From: Hippea maritima DSM 10411
GTDB taxonomy: Bacteria; Campylobacterota_A; Desulfurellia; Desulfurellales; Hippeaceae
Reading direction: 5' to 3'
Length of the DNA stretch: 64,000 nt
NCBI RefSeq assembly: GCF_000194135.1
Contig: NC_015318.1
Coordinates: 262,501-326,500 of the forward strand
Part shown: positions 17,722-27,092 of the stretch, piece by piece
Position numbering within the stretch: position 1 is the stretch's first letter
Layout: every line of letters starts with the position of its first letter
Notes under the pieces: model-generated
What the model was told of the DNA's origin: nothing
Databases searched by the model: none
The model's input: the letters and a program-made list of their open reading frames with translations, nothing else
Program-made: the position numbers and the translations under genes

Positions 17722-18987
17722 ATGAGTGTAAATTTGGAAGGTTTTCTGATAGTTGTTTCTTTAATTGCCAGTGCGTTTTTCTCGTCTTCTGAGACTGCTT
17801 TGACATCTTTAAGCCCACTCAAAGTGTCTCAAATTGTTCAAGGAGGCGGTAAAAACGCGAAATACTTTTCTTTATGGTTAAACCATCCGAACAAAATGTT
17901 AAATACAATTCTTATTGGTAACAATGTAGTTAATATATTTGCTTCTGTTTTGGCAGGTGATTTGGCTATGAAATTATCCGGATCCTCTCAACTTGCCGCA
18001 ACTACTGCAATTATGACTGTTTTAATACTATTTTTCGGTGAGATAACACCAAAAACCTTTGCAAAGCACAATGCGGAGAGATTTGCTGAAGTTTCTATAA
18101 AGATTTTGGCTTTTTTGTACTATCTGTTCTATCCATTTACATATCTTATCAATATATTTGCAACGGGTGTAATAAAGGTTGTAGGTGGTGAAGTGGGTAA
18201 AGAAAAGCCTTTGATAACTGAAGAAGAGCTTGAATTTATGATAAATGTTAGTGAGAAAGAGGGGATCCTGGAAAATCAAACACGCGAGATGATGCACAAT
18301 ATTATAGATATAAAGGAGATCTCAGTAAAAGAGATAATGGTTCCGAGAACTGAGATGGTTTGTGTGGATGTGGAGAGTTCTATAGATACGCTACTAAACT
18401 TGATTGAGGAGTATGAGTATTCGCGTATTCCTGCATATGATGGAACATTGGATAACATAGTGGGTATAGTTTACATTAAAGATTTAATTAAAAAGGCAAA
18501 AGAGAAGGATATCCACTCAATAAGTATTAAAGAGGTATTAAGGGGCGCTATGTTTGTGCCTGAAACCAAACACATATACGATTTGTTTAAGGAGTTTCAG
18601 GCCAAACATATACATGTTGCAATTGTGATTGATGAATATGGTGGTGTTGCAGGCCTTGTGACTATGGAGGATATATTAGAGGAAATTGTGGGAGATATAA
18701 GGGATGAGTATGATGAAAGGGAAGAGGATGAATTTGTAAAATTGGATAGCGGGGTATATATTGTTGATGCAGGAATGGATCTTGACGATTTCTGCGAAAA
18801 ATTGAATATAAACAAGGAAAGCTACATGGAGGAGTATGAAACTGTAGCGGGGCTTGTTTATGATTTAGCTGACAGGATTCCCAATGAGGGTGATGAATTT
18901 GAGCTGGAAGGCAAGTACAAGATAAAGGTGTTAAAGATTAGTGGTAAAAAAATAGAAAAGGTAGAGGTGAGAAGAATTGAAAAATAA
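17722..18987 (+). CDS. HlyC/CorC family protein (DUF21-CBS-CorC_HlyC)
   Basis: 421 residues. N-terminal DUF21 membrane domain with three to four helices (FFSSSETALTSL near 20; FGEITPKTFAKH near 110), then a CBS pair (VKEIMVPRTEM at about 200 to EEIVGDIRDEYD at about 330) and a C-terminal CorC/HlyC domain. The family acts in Mg2+/Co2+ homeostasis (CorC, MpfA, the CNNM relatives); the old hemolysin name is not informative. It overlaps rpe by 11 bases. Confidence 0.9.
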   Translation: MSVNLEGFLIVVSLIASAFFSSSETALTSLSPLKVSQIVQGGGKNAKYFSLWLNHPNKMLNTILIGNNVVNIFASVLAGDLAMKLSGSSQLAATTAIMTVLILFFGEITPKTFAKHNAERFAEVSIKILAFLYYLFYPFTYLINIFATGVIKVVGGEVGKEKPLITEEELEFMINVSEKEGILENQTREMMHNIIDIKEISVKEIMVPRTEMVCVDVESSIDTLLNLIEEYEYSRIPAYDGTLDNIVGIVYIKDLIKKAKEKDIHSISIKEVLRGAMFVPETKHIYDLFKEFQAKHIHVAIVIDEYGGVAGLVTMEDILEEIVGDIRDEYDEREEDEFVKLDSGVYIVDAGMDLDDFCEKLNINKESYMEEYETVAGLVYDLADRIPNEGDEFELEGKYKIKVLKISGKKIEKVEVRRIEK

Positions 18988-19636
18988 TAAACTTATAGCA
19001 CCATCGCTTTTATCGTGCGATTTTACACATTTAGCTGATGAAATTATGGCTGTTGAGAATGCCGGATGCGATATGCTGCATTTAGATATAATGGATGGCC
19101 ATTTTGTTCCCAATATGACCTTCGGGCCGTTTATTGTTTCTCAAATTAAAAGGGTGTCTAAAGTTCCTCTGGATGTACATCTGATGATAGAGGCACCGGA
19201 TATGTGGCTTGAAAGATATGTTGAGGCGGGTGCTGATTATCTGTGCGTGCATCAGGAATCTGTGGTGCATTTGAATAGGGTTGTAAATAGAATTACTGAA
19301 CTTGGAGCAAAACCTGCTGTGGCATTGAATCCAGCTACGCCCCCTCAGGTGCTTGAGTATGTGCTTGAGTTTGTGGATATGGTGCTTGTTATGAGCGTTA
19401 ACCCCGGTTTTGGTGGTCAGAAATACATATCAAACATAATAAAGAAAGTGGAATGGCTAGCCAGATTTAGAGAGGAGAACGGACTTAATTTTCTCATTGA
19501 GGTTGATGGTGGCATAAACAGGACGAATATTGGCATGCTTTCAAAAAAGGGTGTTGATGTGTTTGTGGCTGGTAGTGCTATATTTTCAAGCGATGATTAC
19601 AAAAAAACGATAGAAGAGTTTAGGGAGCTTTTATGA
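18977..19636 (+). CDS. rpe: Ribulose-phosphate 3-epimerase
   Basis: 219 residues. It interconverts ribulose-5-P and xylulose-5-P. Metal and catalytic motifs: APSLLSCDF, HLDIMDGHFVPN, DVHLMI, MSVNPGFGGQ and VDGGIN. It starts at TTG inside the preceding gene, with GAGGTGAGAAG upstream. The last 4 bases overlap the next start. Confidence 0.97.
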   Translation: MKNNKLIAPSLLSCDFTHLADEIMAVENAGCDMLHLDIMDGHFVPNMTFGPFIVSQIKRVSKVPLDVHLMIEAPDMWLERYVEAGADYLCVHQESVVHLNRVVNRITELGAKPAVALNPATPPQVLEYVLEFVDMVLVMSVNPGFGGQKYISNIIKKVEWLARFREENGLNFLIEVDGGINRTNIGMLSKKGVDVFVAGSAIFSSDDYKKTIEEFRELL

Positions 19637-20586
19637 TAAGTGTTGTTGTACCTGTTTATAACGAAAAGGAAAATGTAGGGCTTTTGTATGAAAAAATAAA
19701 GGATGTAATGATAAAAAACGGTTATGATCATGAGATAATTTTTGTGGATGATGGCTCAAATGATGGAACATTTGAGGAACTTAAAAAGATAACTGATAAA
19801 GATAAACAGTTTAAGGTTATACGTTTCAGAAGAAATTTTGGCCAGACAGCTGCAATGGCTGCTGGATTTGATTACGCTCATGGCGAGATTATTGTAAGTA
19901 TGGATGGGGATCTTCAAAACGATCCGGAGGATATACCAAAACTTATAGAAAAGCTTGATAAGGGTTATGATGTTGTAAGCGGTTGGAGAAAGAATAGACA
20001 GGATGAGCCTAAAAGGGTTTTTCTTTCAAAAGTTGCTAACAAACTCATAAGTAAGATAACAAAGGTAGAGCTTCATGATTACGGGTGCTCTTTGAAAGCC
20101 TACAGATCTTGTGTTGCCAAAAATTTGCATATGTACGGGGAGATGCACAGGTTTATTCCGGCTTTAGCAAATATCTACGGTGCAAGCATAACTGAGGTTG
20201 AGGTTAATCATCACCCCAGAAAGTTTGGCAGAAGTAAATATAACCTCTCTCGGACCTTCAGAGTCATTGTTGATTTAATACTGGTTTATTTTATGCAGAA
20301 ATTTATGACACGCCCTATACATTTTTTCGGAATTGCCGGTTTTTTCATGTTCTTTTTGGGTTTTCTAATAGATGGATATTTGGCTGTTCAAAAGATATTC
20401 TTTGGTGTTTCTTTAAGTAATAGGCCTTTACTGCTTTTGGGCGTTTTACTCATATTGACAGGTATAAATCTGGTAGGCATAGGGATAATAAGCGAAATAT
20501 TGACTCGAATATACTACGAAAGCCAAAACAAAAAGATATATAACATAAGAACAATTCTGAATGACGATAACGAAAAATCCGCTTAA
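19633..20586 (+). CDS. Family 2 glycosyltransferase, GtrB/DPM1-like
   Basis: 317 residues. GT-A domain at 1-220 with VVPVYNEKEN, FVDDGSNDGT and the metal-binding SMDGDLQNDPED, then two membrane helices near 235-260 and 270-300. This layout belongs to polyprenyl-phosphate glycosyltransferases (GtrB, ArnC, DPM1 types), which load a sugar onto undecaprenyl phosphate at the cytoplasmic face. The sugar cannot be read from the sequence. The ATG overlaps the rpe stop. Confidence 0.9.
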   Translation: MISVVVPVYNEKENVGLLYEKIKDVMIKNGYDHEIIFVDDGSNDGTFEELKKITDKDKQFKVIRFRRNFGQTAAMAAGFDYAHGEIIVSMDGDLQNDPEDIPKLIEKLDKGYDVVSGWRKNRQDEPKRVFLSKVANKLISKITKVELHDYGCSLKAYRSCVAKNLHMYGEMHRFIPALANIYGASITEVEVNHHPRKFGRSKYNLSRTFRVIVDLILVYFMQKFMTRPIHFFGIAGFFMFFLGFLIDGYLAVQKIFFGVSLSNRPLLLLGVLLILTGINLVGIGIISEILTRIYYESQNKKIYNIRTILNDDNEKSA

Positions 20587-21883
20587 GGCTATAGTTTTAG
20601 GTTTTTTTGCTGTTATAGTATTGGGGTGCGTGCTTCTTTTACTTCCGTTTTCCTCAAAAAACGGTACATCTTTGGTTGATGCACTGTTTACTTCAACTTC
20701 GGCGGTATGTGTGACAGGTCTTATAACACTGCCTATGAGTCATTTTACCCTTTTTGGCCAAATTGTGATCTTGGCACTTATTCAAGTTGGTGGTTTTGGA
20801 TATATGAGTATGACTTCCTTTGTCATGATAGCCTTTAAAAGGAAGCTCACTTATAAGGATAAACTTTTGTTAAAAGAGGCGTTAAATTATCCAGAGATGC
20901 ATTCAATAACTTCTTTTTTTAAGAGGATAATGTTTTTTGGTATTTTTTGTGAGCTTGTTGGGGCTATTATCTTAATGTTTGCTTTTGCGCCTAAAATGGG
21001 GCTTGAAAAGGGGCTTTATTATGCCGTTTTTCATTCAATAAGCGCCTTCAATAATGCCGGTTTTTCTCTTTTTGCCGACTCGTTGGTGGGTTATAAATAC
21101 AATGTAGTGGTTAATTTTACTATCATGTCTTTGATTGTTTTGGGTGGTATTGGGTTTATCGTGATTGATGAACTGTTTCTGTATAAAAAGGGCAAGATAA
21201 GCTATTTGTCCTTGCATACAAAGGCTGTCTTGAGTTTTACTGCAGCTTTGATAATAGGTGGTGCATTATTGATATTTTTGCTTGAAAGAAATGGTATATT
21301 AGCACACCACAGTTTTTTAAAAGATGCGCTTGTTAGTTTCTTTCAGAGTATAACCACAAGAACTGCAGGTTTTAATACTATAGATTTAAGTTATATGCAC
21401 AACTCTACCATCTTTCTGTTTGTTATTCTGATGTTTATTGGTGCATCACCAGGCGGTACAGGTGGCGGAATTAAAACAACTACGGCATTTGTGGTTTTGA
21501 AGGCTATCTATTCATATATCAGGGGAGAGAAAGACGTGAATGCCTTCAAAAGAAGAGTTTCGGATGAGGTGGTGTATAAGTCGTTTGTTGTATTATCACT
21601 TTCATTTATAGTTGTTTCTCTTTCGTCTTTTATTCTTAGCGATATAGAAAATGTGAATTTCTTAAAGGTTTTGTTTGAATCGGTTTCGGCTATCTCTACG
21701 GTTGGGTTGTCCATAGGCAATACCAATGTAAGCTTATCCGGCTCTTTTGATGATTTGGGTAAATTGATTATAATTGTGTTGATGTTTGTAGGAAGGGTGG
21801 GGTTGTTTAGTTTTTCTGTTGCCCTCTTTAGAAGAAAGTCAACCAAACACTACAGGTTGGCAGAGGGGAGAATTTTTGTATGA
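20561..21883 (+). CDS. ktrB: TrkH/KtrB family potassium uptake protein
   Basis: 440 residues, the length of KtrB-type subunits. Four pore loops each carry the selectivity glycine: TSAVCVTGL, SAFNNAGFS, TTRTAGFNT and SAISTVGLS. A flexible intramembrane loop is seen at GGTGGGIKTTT, the gate region of the family. It works as a dimer with the RCK ring encoded next (4-base overlap). It overlaps the glycosyltransferase gene by 26 bases. Confidence 0.93.
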   Translation: MTITKNPLKAIVLGFFAVIVLGCVLLLLPFSSKNGTSLVDALFTSTSAVCVTGLITLPMSHFTLFGQIVILALIQVGGFGYMSMTSFVMIAFKRKLTYKDKLLLKEALNYPEMHSITSFFKRIMFFGIFCELVGAIILMFAFAPKMGLEKGLYYAVFHSISAFNNAGFSLFADSLVGYKYNVVVNFTIMSLIVLGGIGFIVIDELFLYKKGKISYLSLHTKAVLSFTAALIIGGALLIFLLERNGILAHHSFLKDALVSFFQSITTRTAGFNTIDLSYMHNSTIFLFVILMFIGASPGGTGGGIKTTTAFVVLKAIYSYIRGEKDVNAFKRRVSDEVVYKSFVVLSLSFIVVSLSSFILSDIENVNFLKVLFESVSAISTVGLSIGNTNVSLSGSFDDLGKLIIIVLMFVGRVGLFSFSVALFRRKSTKHYRLAEGRIFV

Positions 21884-22527
21884 GTGAGTTGTTTTGTATT
21901 ATAGGTTTAGGTAGATTTGGTCGAAGTGTAGCAGAAAGGCTTTACGAACTAGGGAAAGAGCTTATATGCATAGATAACGATGAGGAAAAAGTAAAAGATA
22001 TGGCTCAAAAGATAGATAATGTTTATCAGGCAGATTGTACGGATGAGGTAGCTCTAAAGCAGATAGGCGTAAATAATGCAACTACGGTTGTTGTTTCCGT
22101 TGGCAATAACATAGAGACAAGCGTTCTGGCCGTTGCTATATTGCACGGTTTTGGTATTGAGGATATATATGCAAAGGCCACAAGCCCTCTGCACGGTAGG
22201 GTTTTGGCAAAGGTGGGTGCCAGAAGGGTTATATTTCCGGAGAAGGAAAAAGGAGTTGATTTGGCGAACCACTTAGCTGGCCTTGATGTGATTGAGGCTT
22301 TGGATTCAACGGGCAGATATTTATTAGCAAAGATAAAAGCTCCAGAGATGTTTTTTAACAAAAGCATCATAGAGCTTGATGTTAGAAAAAAATTTGGTCT
22401 AAATATAATAGGTATAGAGAGGGAGAAGCGGGTTAACATAAACCCCTTACCAAACGATATAATACTAAAAAACGATATATTGATCGTTGTTGCTAAAAAA
22501 GAAGATATAGAGAGGTTGAAGGAATAA
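21880..22527 (+). CDS. ktrA: TrkA/KtrA family RCK regulatory subunit
   Basis: 215 residues: one RCK N-terminal nucleotide-binding fold (IIGLGRFGRSVAERL, acidic end at CIDNDEEKV) and one RCK C domain. It forms the cytosolic ring that gates the adjacent potassium transporter in response to ATP/ADP or NAD(H). A single RCK unit fits KtrA rather than the doubled TrkA of enterobacteria. Confidence 0.93.
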   Translation: MSELFCIIGLGRFGRSVAERLYELGKELICIDNDEEKVKDMAQKIDNVYQADCTDEVALKQIGVNNATTVVVSVGNNIETSVLAVAILHGFGIEDIYAKATSPLHGRVLAKVGARRVIFPEKEKGVDLANHLAGLDVIEALDSTGRYLLAKIKAPEMFFNKSIIELDVRKKFGLNIIGIEREKRVNINPLPNDIILKNDILIVVAKKEDIERLKE

Positions 22528-23582
22528 TGGAATTTGGATTAAAATGGTTGGCTTTTGAGATAACTCCACGCTGTAATCTCAATTGTATTCATTGTAGAAC
22601 ATCTGCATCGATGAATTTAGAAGATAGATTAAGCTTTGAGGATATAACAAACATCATAGAGGAGATATCAGAACAGTTTAAGCCCGTTGTTGTTTTAACC
22701 GGCGGTGAGCCACTCCTAAGGGAGGATGTATTTGATATAGCCGATTTTATACATTCAAAAGGTATGAGAGTGGGACTTGCAACAAACGGGACGCTGATTG
22801 ATGAAGGTTTGGCTTTAAAGATTAAAAAACACATAGATATAGTGTCTTTGAGTTTGGATGGTTCAACCGCTGAAGTGCATGATGATTTTAGGAAGGTTAA
22901 AGGAGCCTTCGATGCCACAGTTAGGGCTGCAAATATCTTAAGGGAAACGAGTGTTGAATTTATAATCAATTCATCATTTACTAAGCGCAATCAAAGTGAC
23001 ATAGAAAATACATACAGGTTAGCTAAATTTTTGGGTGCAAAGGCCTGGTATATGTTTATGATAGTACCCACAGGCAGGGCGGAAGAGATAAGAGAGGAAC
23101 TAATAGACAAGGAGAATTATAAAGAAATATTAAAATGGCATTTTCAAATGGAATTGAATGAAAAGGATATATTGGTAAGGCCCACCTGTGCACCTGAGTA
23201 CTATGCGCTTGTGGATATTGAAAGCAAAAGTAAGGGGATCGGTTTTAAAAGAAGGACGCTTAAATTTTCAACCGGTGGTGCAAAGGGTTGTGTTGCAGGC
23301 CAGTTAATAGCTTTTATAGGTTTTGATGGCAGGGTTAAACCGTGTAGCTATTTTTTGAGGGATGCGGGTAATGTGTTGGAAGATGGGTTTCTGAATATCT
23401 GGTACAACTCCGATATTTTCAAGAAGTTAAGGGATTTCTCATCATATAATAAAAAATGTGCAAGCTGCAGGTATATAAATGTATGCGGTGGTTGTAGGGC
23501 GCGAGCCGATGCCTATTTTGGTGATTATTTGGCTATAGACCCTTACTGTTTTGTGGAGGGTGGTGTTTATGAAGGTGAATGA
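22527..23582 (+). CDS. Radical SAM/SPASM enzyme
   Basis: 351 residues. The radical SAM cluster motif is CNLNCIHC at 16-23, followed by VLTGGEPLLR. The C-terminal SPASM-like part holds KGCVAGQ, KPCSYF, CASCRYINVCGGCRA and a last Cys near YCF, enough to bind one or two auxiliary 4Fe-4S clusters. The layout resembles AhbC/AhbD/NirJ heme-modifying enzymes and PqqE-type peptide-modifying enzymes. No heme gene or small peptide gene is adjacent, so the substrate is open. It overlaps the last base of ktrA. Confidence 0.85.
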   Translation: MEFGLKWLAFEITPRCNLNCIHCRTSASMNLEDRLSFEDITNIIEEISEQFKPVVVLTGGEPLLREDVFDIADFIHSKGMRVGLATNGTLIDEGLALKIKKHIDIVSLSLDGSTAEVHDDFRKVKGAFDATVRAANILRETSVEFIINSSFTKRNQSDIENTYRLAKFLGAKAWYMFMIVPTGRAEEIREELIDKENYKEILKWHFQMELNEKDILVRPTCAPEYYALVDIESKSKGIGFKRRTLKFSTGGAKGCVAGQLIAFIGFDGRVKPCSYFLRDAGNVLEDGFLNIWYNSDIFKKLRDFSSYNKKCASCRYINVCGGCRARADAYFGDYLAIDPYCFVEGGVYEGE

Positions 23583-24402
23583 TTTTGGAATACTTGAAGA
23601 AAGGATAAAAAACGCAGAGAGTTGCCTGTTTTTAACCAGTGCCGGTATGAGTGCAGATAGTGGCATACCTACATTCAGGGATAAAGAAGGTTATTGGCGT
23701 AACTTTCCCGTTTTTAAAAGATTAGGGCTTAATGCCATAGATCTTGCAAACCCGTACAGTTTTGAGGTTAGGCCTCAATATGCTTGGGCATTTTATGAGT
23801 GGCGCAGGCGCAACGCACACCAGAATAAACCCCACCTGGGATATCATATAATAAATAGACTAATAAAAGAGGTATTCAAAAAATCCTTTGTCCATACGAC
23901 AAATACGGATGGTTATCATATTATTTCAGGGCTTGAGGAATCGCTTGTGTATGAGGTTCATGGTTCTATGTGGCGACTTCAATGCATGAGGGGTTATTCA
24001 TGTGAATACAAGGTGAAAGAAAATAGGGATGTGCCTCTGTGCGATTTAGACTATGAAACCATGATAGCGTCCAACCTACCTAAATGCCCACACTGTGGAG
24101 AGCTTTTGCGACCCAACATATTGATGTTTGGTGATTGGGGCTATGTGGAGAACGAATATCAGATAAGAAATTACAATACTTTTGTTGATGATGTGGGTGT
24201 TCCGGATTTGATATTTCTTATAGGCTCTTCTTCAGCCGTACCAACAAACGATTATCTGGCTATTAGGTTTCAGTCCAAAGGTTCTTTTGTAATCACAATT
24301 AACCCTGATCTTTCATCAACAGCCGTATGCAAACCTGATCTGTTCATTCAAAAGAAGGCAAAGGAGTCGTTTGAGATAATTCAAAGAATGATATTTGGAT
24401 AA
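23569..24402 (+). CDS. Sir2 family NAD-dependent deacylase
   Basis: 277 residues from the ATG at 23569 (GGAGGG upstream; an in-frame TTG at 23551 is less likely). NAD-binding motif SAGMSADSGIPTFRD, the catalytic His in EVHGSMW, a CPHC zinc pair near LRPNILMFGD and a more distant pair around CMRGYSC. The usual TQNID box reads TTNTDGYH, and GE after the zinc site reads GDWGY, so this is a divergent sirtuin. It overlaps the radical SAM gene by 14 bases. The targets (protein or small molecule) are unknown. Confidence 0.85.
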   Translation: MKVNDFGILEERIKNAESCLFLTSAGMSADSGIPTFRDKEGYWRNFPVFKRLGLNAIDLANPYSFEVRPQYAWAFYEWRRRNAHQNKPHLGYHIINRLIKEVFKKSFVHTTNTDGYHIISGLEESLVYEVHGSMWRLQCMRGYSCEYKVKENRDVPLCDLDYETMIASNLPKCPHCGELLRPNILMFGDWGYVENEYQIRNYNTFVDDVGVPDLIFLIGSSSAVPTNDYLAIRFQSKGSFVITINPDLSSTAVCKPDLFIQKKAKESFEIIQRMIFG

Positions 24403-24415
24403 ACTGACGGTTTTA

Positions 24416-24955
24416 TTAAATTATAGTTCTGTTTCTGCCGCTTTGCTTTGCGAGGTACATCTTTTTGTCTGAGTTATTAACGAGTTCTTCAAATGTTTCC
24501 GGGCAGTCCTCCATTGAGGATGCACCTATGCTGACCGTGCACCTTATTTCCATTCCGTCTACAAAAATTGGTGTTGCGGCGATGTGGTTTCTTATCCTTT
24601 CAGCCAATATGAAGGCGCTTTCCTTTGTTGTGTTCGGCAGGATGATGACGAACTCTTCACCGCCGTAGCGAATGGGTATATCCGATGATCTTATGTGGTT
24701 TTTTATCTCATGGGCCACGTGTTTTAACACCAGATCGCCGAGCTTGTGTCCGTATTTGTCGTTTATGTTTTTAAAGTGGTCTATGTCTATCATCAAAACG
24801 GATAGCGGGTGAGAGTAACGTTTTGTTTTCTTAAACTCTATTTCAGCTAATAGGTTCATGTACCGCCTGTTGAATAGACCTGTTAGGGGGTCCCTTACTG
24901 CTTCTTCGTGCAGTTGGATAATCTTATTTTTTTGTGCAATATTCCTTTCTTTCAG
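24416..24955 (-). CDS. GGDEF diguanylate cyclase domain, out of frame with the ODP sensor
   Basis: The open frame runs from 24955 down to 24416 and encodes a complete GGDEF domain: DPLTGLFNRRY (Asp codon at 24892-24890), MIDIDHFKNINDKYGH, the active-site RYGGEEF and VSIGAS. No RxxD inhibitory site is obvious. The first ATG (24859) lies after the first conserved motif, and no ATG, GTG or TTG precedes it in this frame, so independent translation would give a truncated domain. A +1 shift (or loss of one A in the A7 run at 24933-24927) joins it to the ODP sensor gene upstream. It would make c-di-GMP. Confidence 0.8.
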   Translation of the reverse strand: MKERNIAQKNKIIQLHEEAVRDPLTGLFNRRYMNLLAEIEFKKTKRYSHPLSVLMIDIDHFKNINDKYGHKLGDLVLKHVAHEIKNHIRSSDIPIRYGGEEFVIILPNTTKESAFILAERIRNHIAATPIFVDGMEIRCTVSIGASSMEDCPETFEELVNNSDKKMYLAKQSGRNRTII

Positions 24956-26156
24956 TTAAGATTGCCATTGAGATTGGTATTTCAAATTTAGATAGTATTT
25001 CCAAGTCCTTATAAACGTTAAAATCATCGGGATTGAAGATTATGAAGCATACGCCGTAAAACCTTCCATCTTTGTCTTTTATGGGGAATGTGTACGACGG
25101 ATCTTCTATACCAAAAATCGTATGGAGCTGTGAGGGTTTAAAGAATATGGCGCCGTTTTTTATGTAGCTTGAGGCTTCTATCATTTGTTTTAATTTATTT
25201 TCATCTTTTAGAGATGCGATTGCCGTTTTCTTTGAGCTTAGCTCTAAAATCCCTGTTTCCTCAATATCCATAACAAATGCTTTAATAGAGTCGATGTTGT
25301 AAAACTGTCTTAGGTTATCTAAGAATTTATCTATTATTTTGTAGAAGCGCTCTTGGTATGCTATGATTTGTATTATCTCTTCTAAGACGTCGTTCAATTT
25401 GGATAATTTAATGACATCCCGTGTATTTGTGAATTTTCCAAATAGACCACATTCCAGTTTTTTCATTTTCTCTATAATTGGCTTTATGAACTCTTTTTTT
25501 ATAATGGAACCGTGCTGAGGTGCAATTAGTTCTATATCGAATTTTTCTATATTCGATAAACCGTTTCTCAGTATTGAATTGCTTGGCATGTAGTGCTCAT
25601 GGAACGGCTTAAGTTTTTCAAAGTAATCTTCGGAGTTTTTTGCAAATAGTTCAAATTCTGGCGTGAATCCGCCAAATATGTCGCTTGAAAATAGAACCTT
25701 TGTTTCGGTGTCGTATGTACAGATGGCTCCGGGGAAATGCATGTAGGGGGTAAAGATGAACTTCAAAAGCCTATCTCCCGCCTTTAGCTTCCATCCATTT
25801 TCCTCTACTTCGTATAGCTTTGCATCCCAATCACAATGCTTGAGCAAAGCCCATGCGCGCCAATGCGTTATAATGTATCTTTCTGCTTTGCCTGTATCTT
25901 TTATCAGTTGGTCTATGCAGCCGATTATATCAGGGTCTTGGTGGTGGCAAATTAGGTATTTGATATCCTTTAGTTTTACGAGCTGTTCGATCTTTTTCTT
26001 TGTAATATCGTATGTTATGCGCGAACCGGGGTCTATCAGAATAGATTCATCCCCGTTTCTGATCAAATATACATGGCATTGAAATTGATCTTGTGGTATA
26101 ACAGCGCCAACCCAGAAGATCCCTTCTGCTATCTCTACAGGTTCGTTAAGATTCAT
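24924..26156 (-). CDS. ODP (oxygen-binding diiron, metallo-beta-lactamase-like) sensor protein
   Basis: 410 residues. The N-terminal 240 residues are a flavodiiron-type MBL domain with iron ligands visible: HHQDPD (in place of HxExDH), His in YMHFPGA, Asp in FSSDIFG and His in APQHGSI. There is no flavodoxin domain; residues about 250-400 look like a helical linker plus a GAF-like fold. Such ODP domains bind oxygen in chemoreceptors and other signalling proteins. The reading frame stops right after an A7 run, and a GGDEF domain continues in another frame, so the intact protein is probably an O2-responsive diguanylate cyclase. It is the distal part of the rplU operon. Confidence 0.8.
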   Translation of the reverse strand: MNLNEPVEIAEGIFWVGAVIPQDQFQCHVYLIRNGDESILIDPGSRITYDITKKKIEQLVKLKDIKYLICHHQDPDIIGCIDQLIKDTGKAERYIITHWRAWALLKHCDWDAKLYEVEENGWKLKAGDRLLKFIFTPYMHFPGAICTYDTETKVLFSSDIFGGFTPEFELFAKNSEDYFEKLKPFHEHYMPSNSILRNGLSNIEKFDIELIAPQHGSIIKKEFIKPIIEKMKKLECGLFGKFTNTRDVIKLSKLNDVLEEIIQIIAYQERFYKIIDKFLDNLRQFYNIDSIKAFVMDIEETGILELSSKKTAIASLKDENKLKQMIEASSYIKNGAIFFKPSQLHTIFGIEDPSYTFPIKDKDGRFYGVCFIIFNPDDFNVYKDLEILSKFEIPISMAILTERKEYCTKK

Positions 26157-26466
26157 CTTCCCTTCTTTTTTCCGTTTCTCTCCAGAGTGAGTCTAAGTCG
26201 TATTCTTTTCTTTTTTGTTCCGTAAACAGATGTATAACAACATCAAAACAATCTATCAGCGTCCATCCGCCATCTGCCGTTTCCTCAATATGATGGATGT
26301 CGATGCCGGATTTTTTTATCTCGTCAAATATCGCATAAACCTGCTTATTTGAACTTACCGTGCCTATAATGAAGAAATCAAATAGAGCCGACTTCATCCT
26401 TAGATCATAAACCGTTATATCCTCTACCTTTTTATCTTCCAAAATCTTCAGTAATTTTTCCTTCAC
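26146..26466 (-). CDS. rsfS: Ribosomal silencing factor RsfS
   Basis: 106 residues, Iojap/DUF143 family. It binds uL14 on the 50S subunit and blocks subunit joining under starvation. Typical features are DITVYDLR, FFIIGTVSS and ADGGWTLIDCFDVVIHLF. It starts at GTG, overlaps the nadD stop, and overlaps the ODP gene by 11 bases. nadD-rsfS is a widely kept pair. Confidence 0.95.
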   Translation of the reverse strand: MKEKLLKILEDKKVEDITVYDLRMKSALFDFFIIGTVSSNKQVYAIFDEIKKSGIDIHHIEETADGGWTLIDCFDVVIHLFTEQKRKEYDLDSLWRETEKRREDES

Positions 26467-27092
26467 CTGTACAACCCCTTTTCTTTAATGAATTTTTCAA
26501 CTTTCTCCGGCAGTAAATACCTGATACACTCACCCTGTTTGATCTTATTTCTTATTATACTTGATGATACATCAAAAGCAGGTGGCGTGTAAATGTAAAC
26601 CGTGTTTTTTTCAGCCTTATACTCACCCTTTTTCTCCACCCTTTTGAAATCCACTATATCGGAGTATTTTTCAAGTATCGCACTTGTGTTATATTCAGGT
26701 CTCTTTATCAGTATGAATGTTATCGCCCCAACAAGCTCTTTGTGGTTTTTCCAGCTATCCAGCTGATAAAAGGCATCTGTTCCTACGATGAAAAACAACT
26801 CGTCATTTAAATGGTCTTTTCTAAACTCATAAACGGTTTCTATGGTATAATTAACATCCTTTTTGTCTATTTCAAGCCTTGAGACCTCAAAAAAATCCAT
26901 ACCCTCTGTGGCCAGTTTTACCATTTGGTATCTCTGCTGGGGCGTTGTTTGTTCAACCCTCTTATGCGGCGGGTTGCCAGCAGGCATAAACACCACCTTA
27001 TTCAGAAGGAAGGTTTCATAAACGCTTATAGCACCCCTTAGGTGCCCTATGTGTATCGGATTGAAAGAGCCGCCAAATATAGCTATTCTCAC
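26463..27092 (-). CDS. nadD: Nicotinate-nucleotide adenylyltransferase
   Basis: 209 residues. It transfers AMP to nicotinate mononucleotide in NAD synthesis. Nucleotidyltransferase motif GGSFNPIHIGHLRGA at 7-21, PAGNPPHK, and the C-terminal ISSSxIR-type motif (VSSSIIRNKI). It overlaps proA by 4 bases. Confidence 0.96.
   Translation of the reverse strand: MRIAIFGGSFNPIHIGHLRGAISVYETFLLNKVVFMPAGNPPHKRVEQTTPQQRYQMVKLATEGMDFFEVSRLEIDKKDVNYTIETVYEFRKDHLNDELFFIVGTDAFYQLDSWKNHKELVGAITFILIKRPEYNTSAILEKYSDIVDFKRVEKKGEYKAEKNTVYIYTPPAFDVSSSIIRNKIKQGECIRYLLPEKVEKFIKEKGLYR

Noticed and set aside
24416-24859. GGDEF protein starting independently at ATG 24859
   Set aside because: This would remove DPLTGLFNRRY, the first conserved motif of the domain; the coding frame clearly extends upstream.
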